Below, one piece after another: positions 1 to 7,551 of a stretch of 24,313 nucleotides of DNA (positions are counted from its first letter, which is position 1; every line of letters begins with the position of its first letter). The translations under genes were made by a program, and so were the position numbers. The stretch is from positions 1 through 24,313 of the forward strand of contig CADADE010000041.1 in assembly GCA_902786615.1 (NCBI GenBank), given 5' to 3'. The stretch comes from Oscillospiraceae bacterium (GTDB lineage: Bacteria > Bacillota_A > Clostridia > Oscillospirales > Oscillospiraceae). The notes beneath the pieces are model-generated. The model saw only the letters and a list, made by a program, of their open reading frames with translations, had not been told where the DNA came from and searched no databases.

Positions 1-2853
1 CAGGATGCGGGAGACGACGCCCTTGTTGCCGTGGCGGCCGGCCATCTTGTCGCCGACGGAGATCTTTCTCTTCTGGGCGATGTAGACGCGCACGACCTGA
101 TTCACGCCGGGGTTCATCTCGTCGCCGTTTTCACGGGTGAAGACCTTCACATCGACGATGATGCCGCTCTCGCCGTGGGGGACCTTGAGCGAGGTGTCGC
201 GCACCTCTCTCGCCTTCTCGCCGAAGATGGCGCGCAGCAGGCGCTCCTCCGCGGTGAGGTCGGTCTCGCCCTTCGGGGTGACCTTGCCGACCAGAATGTC
301 GCCGGCGGTGACCTCGGCGCCGACCATGATGATGCCGCGCTCGTCGAGGTATTTCAGGGCGTCGTCGCCGACGCCGGGGATGTCGCGGGTGATCTCCTCG
401 GGGCCGAGCTTGGTGTCGCGGGAGTCGCACTCATACTCCTCCACGTGCAGAGAGGTGAACACGTCCTCCATCACGAGGCGCTCGTTCAAGAGGATCGCGT
501 CCTCGTAGTTGTAGCCCTCCCAGTTCATGTAGCCGACCAGGATGTTCTTGCCGAGGGAGATTTCGCCGTTGGAGGTGCTGGGGCCGTCGGCCAGGATGTC
601 GCCCTTCTCCACGCGGTCGCCCGCGCTCACGATGGGGCGCTGGTTGATGCAGGTGCCCTGGTTGGAGCGGGCAAACTTGATGAGCTTGTATTCCTTGGTC
701 ACACCGCCGTCATAGCGCACGACGATGCGGCGCGCGTCCACGCGGGTGACAGTGCCCTCGCCCTCCGCCAGCACGCACACGCCGGAGTCGACCGCGCACT
801 TGTGCTCGATGCCGGTGGCGACGATGGGGGCCTGGGTGGTCATGAGCGGCACGGCCTGACGCTGCATGTTCGCGCCCATCAAAGCGCGGTTGGCGTCGTC
901 GTTTTCGAGGAAGGGGATCATCGCGGTGGCGATGGAGATCATCATCTTGGGGCTTACGTCGACATAGTCGACCTCTTCCCGGTTGACGGAAACGGTATCG
1001 TTGCGGTGGCGGCAGGTGACGCGCTTGTTGACGAGGCAGCCGTTTTCATCCACAGGCTCGGAGGCCTGGGCGACGACGTACTGATCCTCCTGATCGGCGG
1101 TCATGTAGTCCACCTGCTCGGTCACGCGGCAGGTTCCCTTCTCCACCTTGCGGTAGGGGGCTACGAGGAAGCCGTACTCGTTGGCTCTCGCGTAGGAGGC
1201 GAGGTAGTTGATGAGGCCGATGTTCGGGCCCTCAGGCGTCTCAATGGGGCAGAGGCGGCCGTAGTGGCTGTAGTGCACGTCTCGCACGTCGAAGCTTGCG
1301 CGCTCTCTCGAGAGGCCACCGGGGCCGAGGGCGGACATACGGCGCTTGTGCGTCAGCTCCGCGAGGGGGTTGGTCTGGTCCATGAACTGGCTCAGCGGGG
1401 AGGAGCCGAAAAACTCCTTGATCGCGGCCGTCACGGGGCGGATGTTGATCAGGCTCTGGGGCGTCACGATGTCGAGATCCTGGAGGGTCATGCGCTCGCG
1501 GATGACGCGCTCCATGCGGCTAAAGCCGATGCGGAACTGGTTCTGCAAAAGCTCGCCCACGCATCTCACGCGGCGGTTGCCGAGGTGGTCGATATCGTCA
1601 GCCTCGCCGATGCCGTGAGCCAGGCAGTTGAGGTAGTTGACGGAGGAGAACATGTCGTCCACGACGATGTGCTTGGGGATGAGAACGTCGATGTACTCCT
1701 TGATTGCGGTCTTGAGCGCGTCGCCCTGGTACTGCTCCATGAGCTGCTTCAGGACGATGCCGCGCACCTTCTCCTTGATGCCGAGCTCCTTCGGGTCAAA
1801 GTCCACGTAGCGGGCAAGGTCGACCATGCCGTTGGAGAAGACGCGCACGATCTTGCCGTCCACGTTCAAAAGCACGTCCACGACGCCGGCGTCCGCGATC
1901 TCGCGGGCCTTCTCGCGGCTGATGACCGTGCCGGGCTCGGCAAGCAGCTCGCCGGTGAGGGGGTCCGCCACGGGGGCGGCCAGCTCAAAGCCCGCGATGC
2001 GCGGGAAGAGGGAGAGCTTCTTGTTGAACTTGTAGCGGCCCACGTCGCTGATCTCATAGCGGCGGCGGTCGAAGAAGAGGCCCTCGAGCAGGGTCTCGGC
2101 GGATTCGACCGTGGGGGGATCGCCCGGGCGCAGCTTGCGGTAGATTTCCAGCAGGCACTCGTCGCGGGACTGGGTGGTGTCCTTGTCGAGGGTGGCGATG
2201 ATGCGCTCATCCTCGCCGAAGATCTCACGGATGCGCTCGTTCGTCGTCGCGCCGACGGTGGGGTCGGCAACGCAGGAGAGCCACGTCGCGCAGGATTCGG
2301 GCTTAAAGGCGCCCTTCTCGTCGAGCTCCGCGCGGTACTGGCCCATGGCCTTGAGGAACCACGTGATCGGGAGCTTGCGGTTTTTGTCGATGCGGACGTT
2401 GAAGATGTCGTTATTGTCCGTCTCGTACTCCAGCCATGCGCCGTGGTACGGGATGACGGTGGAGCCGTAGGTGGCCATCATGGCCTTGTCCACGGTCTTG
2501 TCGAAGTACACGCCGGGAGAGCGCACGATCTGGGAGACGATGACGCGCTCGGCCCCGTTGATGACGAAGGTGCCGCCGTCGGTCATGAGCGGGAAGTCGC
2601 CCATGAAGATCTCCTGCTCCTTGATCTCCTCGGTCTCCTTGTTGCGCAGTCTGACGCGCACCTTGAGCGGGGCGGCATACGTTGCGTCGCGGGCCTTGCA
2701 CTCCTCCTCGGAATACTTGGGCTTCTCGTTCATCGAGTAGTCGATGAAGCTCAGCTCCAGGTTGCCGGAATAGTCGGTGACGATGTCCATAATCTCCTGG
2801 GTGCGGGCAAAACTCTTTCGCAGGGTCTTGCCGTACATGACATCTTTTGGCAT
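1..2853 (-). CDS. rpoB: RNA polymerase beta subunit, 5' part (3' end outside window)
   Basis: This is the catalytic beta subunit of RNA polymerase. The reverse strand reads in one frame from ATG at 2853 for 951 codons to the window edge; clostridial RpoB is usually about 1,200-1,300 residues, so the C-terminal quarter is missing. The start is fixed by AAGGAG nine bases upstream. The first residues are [15 protein letters not shown]. The rifampicin pocket lies near residues 481-510 and reads [19 protein letters not shown], then [13 protein letters not shown]. The last residues in view, [16 protein letters not shown], are the conserved active-site segment. Compared with E. coli, the pocket has Pro instead of Gln at residue 486 (E. 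coli 510) and Met instead of Ile at E. coli 530. rplJ/rplL, the usual upstream neighbours, are absent. Confidence 0.98.
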   Translation of the reverse strand, partial: MPKDVMYGKTLRKSFARTQEIMDIVTDYSGNLELSFIDYSMNEKPKYSEEECKARDATYAAPLKVRVRLRNKETEEIKEQEIFMGDFPLMTDGGTFVINGAERVIVSQIVRSPGVYFDKTVDKAMMATYGSTVIPYHGAWLEYETDNNDIFNVRIDKNRKLPITWFLKAMGQYRAELDEKGAFKPESCATWLSCVADPTVGATTNERIREIFGEDERIIATLDKDTTQSRDECLLEIYRKLRPGDPPTVESAETLLEGLFFDRRRYEISDVGRYKFNKKLSLFPRIAGFELAAPVADPLTGELLAEPGTVISREKAREIADAGVVDVLLNVDGKIVRVFSNGMVDLARYVDFDPKELGIKEKVRGIVLKQLMEQYQGDALKTAIKEYIDVLIPKHIVVDDMFSSVNYLNCLAHGIGEADDIDHLGNRRVRCVGELLQNQFRIGFSRMERVIRERMTLQDLDIVTPQSLINIRPVTAAIKEFFGSSPLSQFMDQTNPLAELTHKRRMSALGPGGLSRERASFDVRDVHYSHYGRLCPIETPEGPNIGLINYLASYARANEYGFLVAPYRKVEKGTCRVTEQVDYMTADQEDQYVVAQASEPVDENGCLVNKRVTCRHRNDTVSVNREEVDYVDVSPKMMISIATAMIPFLENDDANRALMGANMQRQAVPLMTTQAPIVATGIEHKCAVDSGVCVLAEGEGTVTRVDARRIVVRYDGGVTKEYKLIKFARSNQGTCINQRPIVSAGDRVEKGDILADGPSTSNGEISLGKNILVGYMNWEGYNYEDAILLNERLVMEDVFTSLHVEEYECDSRDTKLGPEEITRDIPGVGDDALKYLDERGIIMVGAEVTAGDILVGKVTPKGETDLTAEERLLRAIFGEKAREVRDTSLKVPHGESGIIVDVKVFTRENGDEMNPGVNQVVRVYIAQKRKISVGDKMAGRHGNKGVVSRIL

Positions 2854-2880
2854 TGGCACACTCTCCTTACTGGCATTAAA

Positions 2881-2892
2881 ACACCCGGGTGT
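2881..2892. promoter_or_regulatory. 12-bp perfect palindrome in the rpoB leader
   Basis: ACACCCGGGTGT is a perfect palindrome about 30 bases before the rpoB start codon, inside the predicted 5' UTR. A second small stem (GGTGGG 2961-2966 with CCCACC 2976-2981) lies nearer the promoter. They could be an operator or RNA structure. No specific regulator is recognised. Confidence 0.3.
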
Positions 2893-3002
2893 GTTGCGAT
2901 AAGCTGCACAGCCGGTGTTGATTTCACACGCTTGCGATGCTATACTTGACATAACATCAAGGTGGGGGTGTATGTCCCACCCTTCGATGAACATAGCGAG
3001 TT

Positions 3003-3032
3003 ATTCTACCATCTACTCTATATAAATGTCAA
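3003..3032 (-). promoter_or_regulatory. Sigma-A-type promoter for rpoB
   Basis: On the reverse strand, TTGACA (3032-3027) and TAGAAT (3008-3003) are separated by 18 bases. This predicts a leader of roughly 140 bases before the rpoB ATG. It is the only strong promoter-like site upstream of rpoB, and the next gene upstream is divergent. Confidence 0.75.
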
Positions 3033-3060
3033 GCATTATTTTGTAAATCCTGGTTTTTTT

Positions 3061-3088
3061 CAGAGCCGTATGGCTCTGTTTTGTTTTT
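3061..3088 (+). terminator. Intrinsic terminator-like hairpin with no upstream gene
   Basis: CAGAGCC-GTAT-GGCTCTG is followed by TTTTGTTTTT, which reads as a plus-strand terminator. No plus-strand gene lies upstream in the window, so it may block antisense transcription leaving the rpoB region. Confidence 0.5.
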
Positions 3089-3111
3089 CGGTGGATTTTG
3101 GCGCGGGGAAC

Positions 3112-3120
3112 TGGTATAAT
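3112..3120 (+). promoter_or_regulatory. Extended -10 promoter upstream of the glycosyltransferase-like gene
   Basis: TGGTATAAT is an extended -10 element (TGN plus perfect TATAAT at 3115-3120). No good -35 is visible at 16-18 bases. It would give a leader of about 280 bases containing the repeat at 3146-3353. Confidence 0.5.
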
Positions 3121-3145
3121 AGCCGGGCTTGCAACAGCGTGCAAT

Positions 3146-3353
3146 GCCTTCCCCTCGAGGACTTACGTGAAGCGTAAAGCTGCCGGGGGCAGGTTTACGC
3201 CACGGAAGAGGCCCGAAGGGAAGGTGGCTCGACCCGATCCCCCGCGAGGGTCGAGACGGATGAGGTGTCAGCGCTGCGATTAGTATGACGCTGTGCAAGG
3301 TCGGGGCTTCCACCTCATCCGCCCTTCGGGCACCTTCCCCTCAAGGGGAAGGC
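3146..3353. repeat. GC-rich palindromic intergenic repeat (element A)
   Basis: The left arm begins GCCTTCCCCTCGAGG and contains GGATGAGGTG. The right arm carries the inverse CACCTCATCC and ends CCCCTCAAGGGGAAGGC. The left arm is interrupted by about 50 unrelated bases (about 3161-3212). It has no convincing coding potential and sits between the promoter and the ATG of the next gene, so it would be transcribed as leader RNA. Confidence 0.65.
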
Positions 3354-3404
3354 GAGGCGCGCCGCAAATTCACTCTCTATCATCACACCCCGGAGGAAAA
3401 CACC

Positions 3405-4673
3405 ATGGATCTCGGCACCTGTGTGCTTTTGGGGCTGGAGGGCTGCTTTGCGCTCTGGCTGTTAAAACGCTCGCGGCTTCTGGAATCAAAGACCGCGCTC
3501 TGGGTCTCGGTCGCGCTTACGGCGGGGGCGTTTCTGCTGCGCGCTTATTTTCTGCCGTATGAGACGCTCGATTACAGGGACTTTCTCAGCAAGTGGGTCG
3601 CCTTTTACCGCGATAACCTCGGCTTCGGCTCCCTCGCCTACCCGCTGGGAAATTACAATATCCCCTATCTCTATTTTCTCTGCCTCTTCTCCTATCTCCC
3701 GATATGCGATCTCTTTCTTATCAAGCTTCTGAGCATCTTCTTCGACGTGCTGCTGGCCTTTGCCGCGATGAAGCTCGTGTCGCTCGTGCGGGACAATCGC
3801 GCGCTGCTGCTGGGCTGCTTTTTCACGGTGCTCTTTCTCCCGACGGTGATTCTCAACTCTTCGGTGTGGGGCCAGTGCGACAGCATCTATGCCGCCCTCG
3901 CGCTGCTGGGGCTCTGGCTTGCCCTCACGGACAGGCCCGTATTTTCGGTGCTGTGCTTTACGCTCTCCTTCGGCTTCAAGCTCCAGGCGGTGTTCCTGCT
4001 GCCGATCATGGCGGTGCTGTGGTTCCGGGGCAATTACAAGCTTTGGCACTTCGCGCTCGCGCCGCTTTTCTATGTGCTGCTGGTGCTGCCGGCGGTGCTG
4101 CTCGGAAAGCCGTTTCTCGAAACGCTGACGCTCTACGCCTCCCAGACCGGGAGCATCGGCGACGGGCTCAACTACAACTCCCCCTCGATCTACGCCATCT
4201 TCTGGCGCATCCCCGCGACGCGGGACGCGGCGAATCTCGGCATTGCCGGGGCGTTCACGCTCATGCTGACGGTGCTGCTGTTCTGTTTCCTGCATCGAAA
4301 GAGGCTCTGCGTCCGGGCGGTGTACGCCGCGGCGCTGCTGCTTGCGGCGGGTATCCCCTTCCTTCTGCCGCACATGCACGAGCGCTATTTCTTCGGCGCG
4401 GACATCCTCTCGGTGGTGCTGGCCTTCACCTGCGTGCTCGGCATCCCGGCGGCGCTGCTCACGCAGTTTGCGTCCCTGCTGGGCTATCACGCCTATCTCA
4501 AAATGCGCTATCTCCTGTACATGGACCACGGCGCGCGCGCCCTGATCGGCGTGCTGATCCTTGCCGCGGCGCAGCTTCTTTTCGACGCCGCCGGGGCGCC
4601 GGAAAAGAAAGAAAAAGAAAAACTTGAAAATTCTGAAAAAACAGCCTTGACAAAAGACGAGAATCTGCTATAA
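3405..4673 (+). CDS. Polytopic membrane protein, Gpi18-like mannosyltransferase family
   Basis: The protein has 422 residues and is mostly hydrophobic helices, with a lysine/glutamate-rich cytoplasmic-looking tail. The start at 3405 is preceded by GGAGG with an 8-base gap; a longer upstream reading would run into the repeat. The sequence resembles bacterial 'mannosyltransferase related to Gpi18' proteins (GT-C fold, lipid-linked sugar donors). It has an acidic first loop after the second helix (LDYRDFL, residues 55-61), WGQCDSIYA at 155-163 and FKLQAVFLLP at 191-200. The likely role is adding a hexose to a surface glycan or lipid outside the membrane, but the substrate cannot be read from sequence. 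It stands alone with no glycan operon around it. Its final ten codons contain the promoter of the downstream tRNA gene. Confidence 0.8.
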   Translation: MDLGTCVLLGLEGCFALWLLKRSRLLESKTALWVSVALTAGAFLLRAYFLPYETLDYRDFLSKWVAFYRDNLGFGSLAYPLGNYNIPYLYFLCLFSYLPICDLFLIKLLSIFFDVLLAFAAMKLVSLVRDNRALLLGCFFTVLFLPTVILNSSVWGQCDSIYAALALLGLWLALTDRPVFSVLCFTLSFGFKLQAVFLLPIMAVLWFRGNYKLWHFALAPLFYVLLVLPAVLLGKPFLETLTLYASQTGSIGDGLNYNSPSIYAIFWRIPATRDAANLGIAGAFTLMLTVLLFCFLHRKRLCVRAVYAAALLLAAGIPFLLPHMHERYFFGADILSVVLAFTCVLGIPAALLTQFASLLGYHAYLKMRYLLYMDHGARALIGVLILAAAQLLFDAAGAPEKKEKEKLENSEKTALTKDENLL

Positions 4674-4674
4674 T
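4647..4674 (+). promoter_or_regulatory. Consensus promoter for tRNA-Leu, inside the preceding gene
   Basis: TTGACA (4647-4652) and TATAAT (4669-4674) are both perfect matches, 16 bases apart. They lie in the last codons of the glycosyltransferase-like gene, and the TAA stop (4671-4673) is part of the -10 box. Confidence 0.85.
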
Positions 4675-4676
4675 AC

Positions 4677-4701
4677 CCCTTGCCTTGAACGAGGCAAAGG
4701 G
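4677..4701 (+). other. Leader hairpin before tRNA-Leu
   Basis: CCCTTGCCT (4677-4685) pairs with AGGCAAAGGG (4692-4701) around a 6-base loop, with one bulged A. It lies in the 5' leader that RNase P would remove from the precursor. Confidence 0.5.
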
Positions 4702-4706
4702 AATAT

Positions 4707-4791
4707 GCGAGAGTGCTGGAACAGGTAGACAGGCACGTTTGAGGGGCGTGTGTCAACCGACGTGGGAGTTCAAGTCTCCTCTCTCGCACCA
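4707..4791 (+). tRNA. tRNA-Leu, anticodon GAG
   Basis: This is an 85-base class II tRNA including encoded CCA. The acceptor stem is GCGAGAG (4707-4713) with CTCTCGC (4781-4787), the discriminator is A and CCA ends at 4791. The anticodon arm is CACGT-TTGAGGG-GCGTG, giving anticodon GAG, which reads CUC and CUU. The long variable arm is typical of leucine tRNA, and the T loop is TTCAAGT. It forms a single-gene transcription unit with its own promoter and terminator. Confidence 0.96.
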
Positions 4792-4796
4792 AAAAA

Positions 4797-4825
4797 GATC
4801 CATCCATTCGGATGGGTCTTTTTTT
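4797..4825 (+). terminator. Intrinsic terminator of tRNA-Leu
   Basis: GATCCATCC pairs with GGATGGGTC and is followed by seven T. It begins five bases after the tRNA CCA end. Confidence 0.9.
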
Positions 4826-4866
4826 GTGCATCAGAGAGAGGGGACTTGAATCATCCTAGAAGCTGC

Positions 4867-5088
4867 CAAATGTGCAAACAAGGCGGCCTTGGCTCCCCCC
4901 GCCGGGGGGAGCTGTCGCGGCGCGTCTCACGCAAGCGCCGTGACTGAGAGGGGCCACGCTTGCGCCCAGGCTGCTTGCAAGACAGTCCCCTCTCCGCCCC
5001 TTCAGGGCACCTCCCCCCCGAGACGCCGCTTCGCGGCTGGGGGAGGCAAGTGCTCACGTCGGATCGGCTGATGAAACCCGATACCCAT
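4867..5088. repeat. MITE-like GC-rich repeat (element B)
   Basis: This is the sister copy of element C at 7552-7788. Both share CAAATGTGCAAACAAGG at the left, the palindromic GGCTCCCCCCGCC block, ACTGAGAGGGGCCACG, the CCCCTCTCCGCCCC block, GAGACGCCGCTTCGCGGC and the right end GAAACCC(G/A)ATAC. The inner stem differs: B has GCGGCGCGTCTCACGCAAGCGCCGTG where C has a perfect CACCAGTG/CACTGGTG stem, as if that helix is free to vary. The left terminal inverted repeat of B is degenerate, so the true left end may be near 4842. Confidence 0.75.
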
Positions 5089-5134
5089 GGGCGGTTTGCG
5101 CAGGGCCGGTCACGCGCCGCGCCTTGTCCCTCCG

Positions 5135-5171
5135 TTGACAATTAGCGCAATTATGTATATAATAACGCTAA
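5135..5171 (+). promoter_or_regulatory. Promoter and probable operator of the toxin-antitoxin operon
   Basis: TTGACA (5135-5140) and TATAAT (5158-5163) are perfect boxes with a 17-base spacer. The inverted repeat TTAGCG (5142-5147) / CGCTAA (5166-5171) surrounds the -10 box. That is the usual place for an antitoxin operator in an autoregulated Phd/YefM operon, so antitoxin binding here would block the promoter. Operator assignment is inference. Confidence 0.8.
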
Positions 5172-5187
5172 GCAAGGAGGTGGCGAG

Positions 5188-5475
5188 ATGCCGAATATTC
5201 GTCCCGTTTCCGATCTGAGAAATCATTTCGCCGAGATCACGAAGGAGGCGCAGCTCAGCGGCGAGCCGGTCTTCCTGACCAAGAACGGCGTCGGCTCTCT
5301 TGTCGTCATGAGCATGGAGAGCTATGAACAGAACCGCTATGACAGCATGGTCTATGACAGGCTGCGCGAGGCGGAGCTGCAGGCGGCCGGTACGGCCGAG
5401 CGTTTGAGCCATACGGAGCTTATGGCAAAGGCGCGCGCGTTTCTGAGCGCTGCGGAGGAGCAACAGCGTGCATAA
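5188..5475 (+). CDS. Phd/YefM-family antitoxin
   Basis: The 95-residue protein begins MPNIRPVSDLRNHFAEI, the typical Phd/YefM N-terminal DNA-binding fold. It continues with PVFLTKNGVGSLVVMSMESYE, the conserved second half of that domain. The C-terminal third is charged and helical, as expected for the toxin-wrapping segment. AAGGAGG precedes the ATG. The role is to bind and neutralise the toxin encoded next and, with it, to repress the operon promoter. The frame overlaps the toxin start by 8 bases, which favours coupled translation. Confidence 0.92.
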   Translation: MPNIRPVSDLRNHFAEITKEAQLSGEPVFLTKNGVGSLVVMSMESYEQNRYDSMVYDRLREAELQAAGTAERLSHTELMAKARAFLSAAEEQQRA

Positions 5476-5785
5476 GATCGTATATCTGCCGCTGGCTGAG
5501 CGCGACCTGATGGACGCGCTGGGCTATATCGCCCACACGCTGGACGCGCCCAAAGCCGCCCGCGATCTGCTGGCCGCGTTTGACGAGACGGTACAGCGTA
5601 TCGCCGCGTTTCCCTACGCCTGTGAGCTCTATCGGACTGACCGCCCGATGAAGGACGAGATCCGCAAGGTTCCGGTCAAAAACTATGTGTTGTACTATGC
5701 CGTCTTTCAGGATCGTGTGGAGATCCGCCGCTTTCTTTACGGAAAGCGAAACAGAAACAGAATTGTTGGAGAGGAACAAGTTTGA
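5468..5785 (+). CDS. RelE/ParE-superfamily toxin
   Basis: The 105-residue basic protein starts at GTG 5468, inside the antitoxin frame. The pattern is typical of the superfamily: IVYLPLAERDLMDALGYIA at the N terminus, a helical hairpin with FDETVQRIAAFP, then VKNYVLYYAVFQDRVEIRRFLYGKRN as the C-terminal strands. RelE members cut mRNA on the ribosome and ParE members poison gyrase; the sequence alone does not decide which. Its last four bases (TTGA) overlap the TTG start of the serine dehydratase, so a metabolic enzyme ends the operon. Confidence 0.9.
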   Translation: MHKIVYLPLAERDLMDALGYIAHTLDAPKAARDLLAAFDETVQRIAAFPYACELYRTDRPMKDEIRKVPVKNYVLYYAVFQDRVEIRRFLYGKRNRNRIVGEEQV

Positions 5786-6978
5786 AAACCATCAAAAGCG
5801 TTTATAAGATCGGCCATGGGCCGTCCAGCTCGCACACGGTCGGGCCCTATCGCGCGGCCCGGCTCTTCGCCAGCCGCTATCCGGAGGCGGACGCCTTTCG
5901 CGTGACGCTCTACGGCTCGCTCGCCTTCACCGGCGAGGGCCACGGCACCGGCAAGGCCATCCGCGCGGGCCTGCCAGGCGCGGAGATCGTCTTCGACCGC
6001 GAGACGACGGAGCTGCCCCACCCCAACACCATGCTCTTTGAGGCGTTCAAGGGCAGGAAGCTGCTCGGCTCCAAGCGCATTTTCAGTATCGGCGGCGGCG
6101 CGATCCGCATCGAGGGCGAGGTCTCCGACGAGGAAGCCGAGGTCTACCCCCAGAAGAATTTCAGCGAGATGCTGGACCTGTGCCGGGAGCGCAATATCAG
6201 CCTTACAGATTTCATCAACGAGATGGAGGGCCCCGGCCTGCGGGACGCGCTGCGCCCGGTGTGGCAGGCCATGCAGAACGCCGTACGCCGCGGCCTCACC
6301 GCAGACGGGGTGCTCCCCGGCGGGCTGGAGGTGGCGCGCAAGGCGAAAACCCTTTATTTGGATCGCTGCTACAACGAGAGCGCCGACGTGACCATGAACC
6401 GCATGATCGCGGCCTACGCCTACGCCGTGAGCGAGGAGAACGCAGACGAGCATATCGTCGTCACCGCGCCCACCTGCGGCAGCTGCGGCGTGCTGCCGTC
6501 GGTGATGGCCTACATGCAGTATGACCGCGGCTTTCCCGAGGACGAGATCCTGGACGCGCTGGCCGTGGCGGCGCTGGTGGGCAATGTGATCCGCACCAAT
6601 GCCTCCATCTCCGGCGCGGAGTGCGGCTGTCAGGCGGAGATCGGCAGCGCCTGCTCCATGACCGCGGCGGCGCTGGCGTCCCTGTACAAGCTCAACATCG
6701 ACCAGATCGAGTACGCCGCCGAGATCGCCATGGAGCACAGCCTCGGCCTCACCTGCGACCCGGTGATGGGTCTGGTGCAGATCCCCTGCATCGAGCGCAA
6801 CGCCGTCGCCGCCATGCGTGCCATCGCCTCGGTGAACCTGTCGCGCTTCCTCTACCAGACGCGCAAAATCTCCTTTGACCAGGTCGTCACTACCATGTAC
6901 CGCACCGGCAGGGACATGGATGAGAAATACCGCGAGACCTCCCACGGCGGGCTCGCGCAGATCTACCGGGCGCGCTGA
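5782..6978 (+). CDS. L-serine dehydratase (ammonia-lyase), Fe-S dependent, single chain
   Basis: The enzyme converts L-serine to pyruvate and ammonia. The 398-residue chain carries a beta domain first (KIGHGPSSSHTVGPYRAA, residues 9-26), then the alpha domain (TAPTCGSCGVLPSVMAY, 228-244). C283, C325 and C336 have the same 42- and 11-residue spacing as the three 4Fe-4S cysteines I recall for the Legionella enzyme (C343, C385, C396). The C terminus ends YRAR and lacks the terminal cysteine described in that protein. The start is TTG at 5782 with GGAGAGG upstream; no ATG fits the family N terminus. No terminator is obvious after the stop. Transcription probably comes from the toxin-antitoxin promoter. 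Confidence 0.93.
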   Translation: MKTIKSVYKIGHGPSSSHTVGPYRAARLFASRYPEADAFRVTLYGSLAFTGEGHGTGKAIRAGLPGAEIVFDRETTELPHPNTMLFEAFKGRKLLGSKRIFSIGGGAIRIEGEVSDEEAEVYPQKNFSEMLDLCRERNISLTDFINEMEGPGLRDALRPVWQAMQNAVRRGLTADGVLPGGLEVARKAKTLYLDRCYNESADVTMNRMIAAYAYAVSEENADEHIVVTAPTCGSCGVLPSVMAYMQYDRGFPEDEILDALAVAALVGNVIRTNASISGAECGCQAEIGSACSMTAAALASLYKLNIDQIEYAAEIAMEHSLGLTCDPVMGLVQIPCIERNAVAAMRAIASVNLSRFLYQTRKISFDQVVTTMYRTGRDMDEKYRETSHGGLAQIYRAR

Positions 6979-7185
6979 TTCCGGCGCTTTTGGGCGCGTT
7001 TACAATTTTTTCACAAAAATGCTGCCTGCAAGAGCCATGATTTCTATACATTCCACATCTGGAGTTTCGTCCGATTTCGACCGCAAAATCTGGGGTTTCA
7101 TGGGTTTTCCGAACCTCTCCTGTCGAATTTCACAGATTGTTCACAGTGCGGCGAAAGCTTTCTGGATACTTTTTATAAAAAACTG

Positions 7186-7214
7186 TTGACAACTTCAAAA
7201 AACTGTGGTATATA
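7186..7214 (+). promoter_or_regulatory. Promoter of the structured RNA unit
   Basis: TTGACA (7186-7191) and TATATA (7209-7214) are separated by 17 bases. No protein gene follows; a terminator occurs about 200 bases downstream. Confidence 0.65.
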
Positions 7215-7220
7215 TATTTC

Positions 7221-7414
7221 TGGAGATGGGCGTCACCCATCGGTGAAATCGGCACCTTAACCTGTGAGAGCAAGCAAAGTTTACTTGTGGGCCTCCCGGC
7301 GGCATCGTATCCGGGGCGTTGTGCAGGCAACACCAGCGTACAGTATGTAGGCGGAAACAACCGGTTCTAAGAGAGTCTGACTTTTCAGAAAGAGACAGAC
7401 TCTCTTCTCTTTTT
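7221..7414 (+). ncRNA. Candidate stand-alone structured RNA, about 190 nt, family not recognised
   Basis: A promoter, about 190 bases without a convincing reading frame, and a strong terminator make a complete small transcription unit. Visible helices are GATGGG/CCCATC, GGTG/CACC (loop AAATCGG), CAAG/CTTG, CCCGG/CCGGG (loop CGGCATCGTAT) and TACA/TGTA. CTTA-ACC (about 7256-7262) could pair at long range with GGT-TC-TAAG just before the terminator. The ends do not pair as in 6S RNA, and I see no tmRNA, RNase P, SRP or common riboswitch core. Families worth testing are raiA RNA and 6S. It could also be an orphan riboswitch whose target gene is lost. The region 6979-7185 before it shows nothing further. 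Confidence 0.55.
7369..7414 (+). terminator. Intrinsic terminator of the structured RNA
   Basis: AAGAGAGTCTG (7369-7379) pairs with CAGACTCTCTT (7396-7406) and is followed by CTCTTTTT. The 11-bp stem is perfect. Confidence 0.88.
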
Positions 7415-7514
7415 GTCATAAACCAGCTAACTTAAAATATGTAAGCATGTAAAATCGCAGGGGCCGATCCTCAGCTCGACCCGCCGAAAACCGCAGAAGG
7501 CTGCGAAACGGCAG

Positions 7515-7532
7515 GCCGATGAGGGCATCGGC
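7515..7532. repeat. Short palindromic repeat next to element C
   Basis: GCCGATG-AGGG-CATCGGC is a perfect 7-bp hairpin in a stretch (about 7455-7541) with another GGGGCCGATCC motif and no coding potential. It resembles short interspersed palindromes of gut Clostridia. Element C appears to have inserted just beside it. Confidence 0.45.
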
Positions 7533-7551
7533 TCCTACGACATTCTTTTTT

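Noticed and set aside
31..2949. Very long open frame on the plus strand opposite rpoB, with similar ones opposite valS (14044-16302), pepF (19061-20947) and the AGCS gene (9435-10874)
   Set aside because: The rpoB and valS examples are exactly codon-in-register with the sense gene and stay open because these GC-rich genes avoid TTA, CTA and TCA codons. Their translations are low-complexity (rich in Ala, Gly, His, Asp, Val) and lack ribosome sites.
3146..3353. Possible CRISPR array or riboswitch from the clustered palindromes
   Set aside because: There are no regularly spaced identical repeats with spacers and no recognised aptamer. The arms are inverted copies, so a palindromic intergenic repeat is the better reading.
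3285..3404. N-terminal extension of the glycosyltransferase-like frame
   Set aside because: It translates the palindromic repeat. GGAGG before 3405 and a hydrophobic start fit the shorter form.
3486..4529. 347-codon frame opposite the glycosyltransferase-like gene
   Set aside because: It is rich in Arg, Glu, Gln and His, as expected from reading GC-rich membrane-protein codons backwards. It has no promoter or domain.
7221..7414. 6S RNA
   Set aside because: The size fits, but the 5' and 3' ends do not form the long closing stem, and no central bubble flanked by helices could be drawn with confidence.
7130..7419. Small minus-strand frames across the structured RNA
   Set aside because: They run against the promoter and terminator of the RNA unit, have no ribosome site and resemble nothing known.
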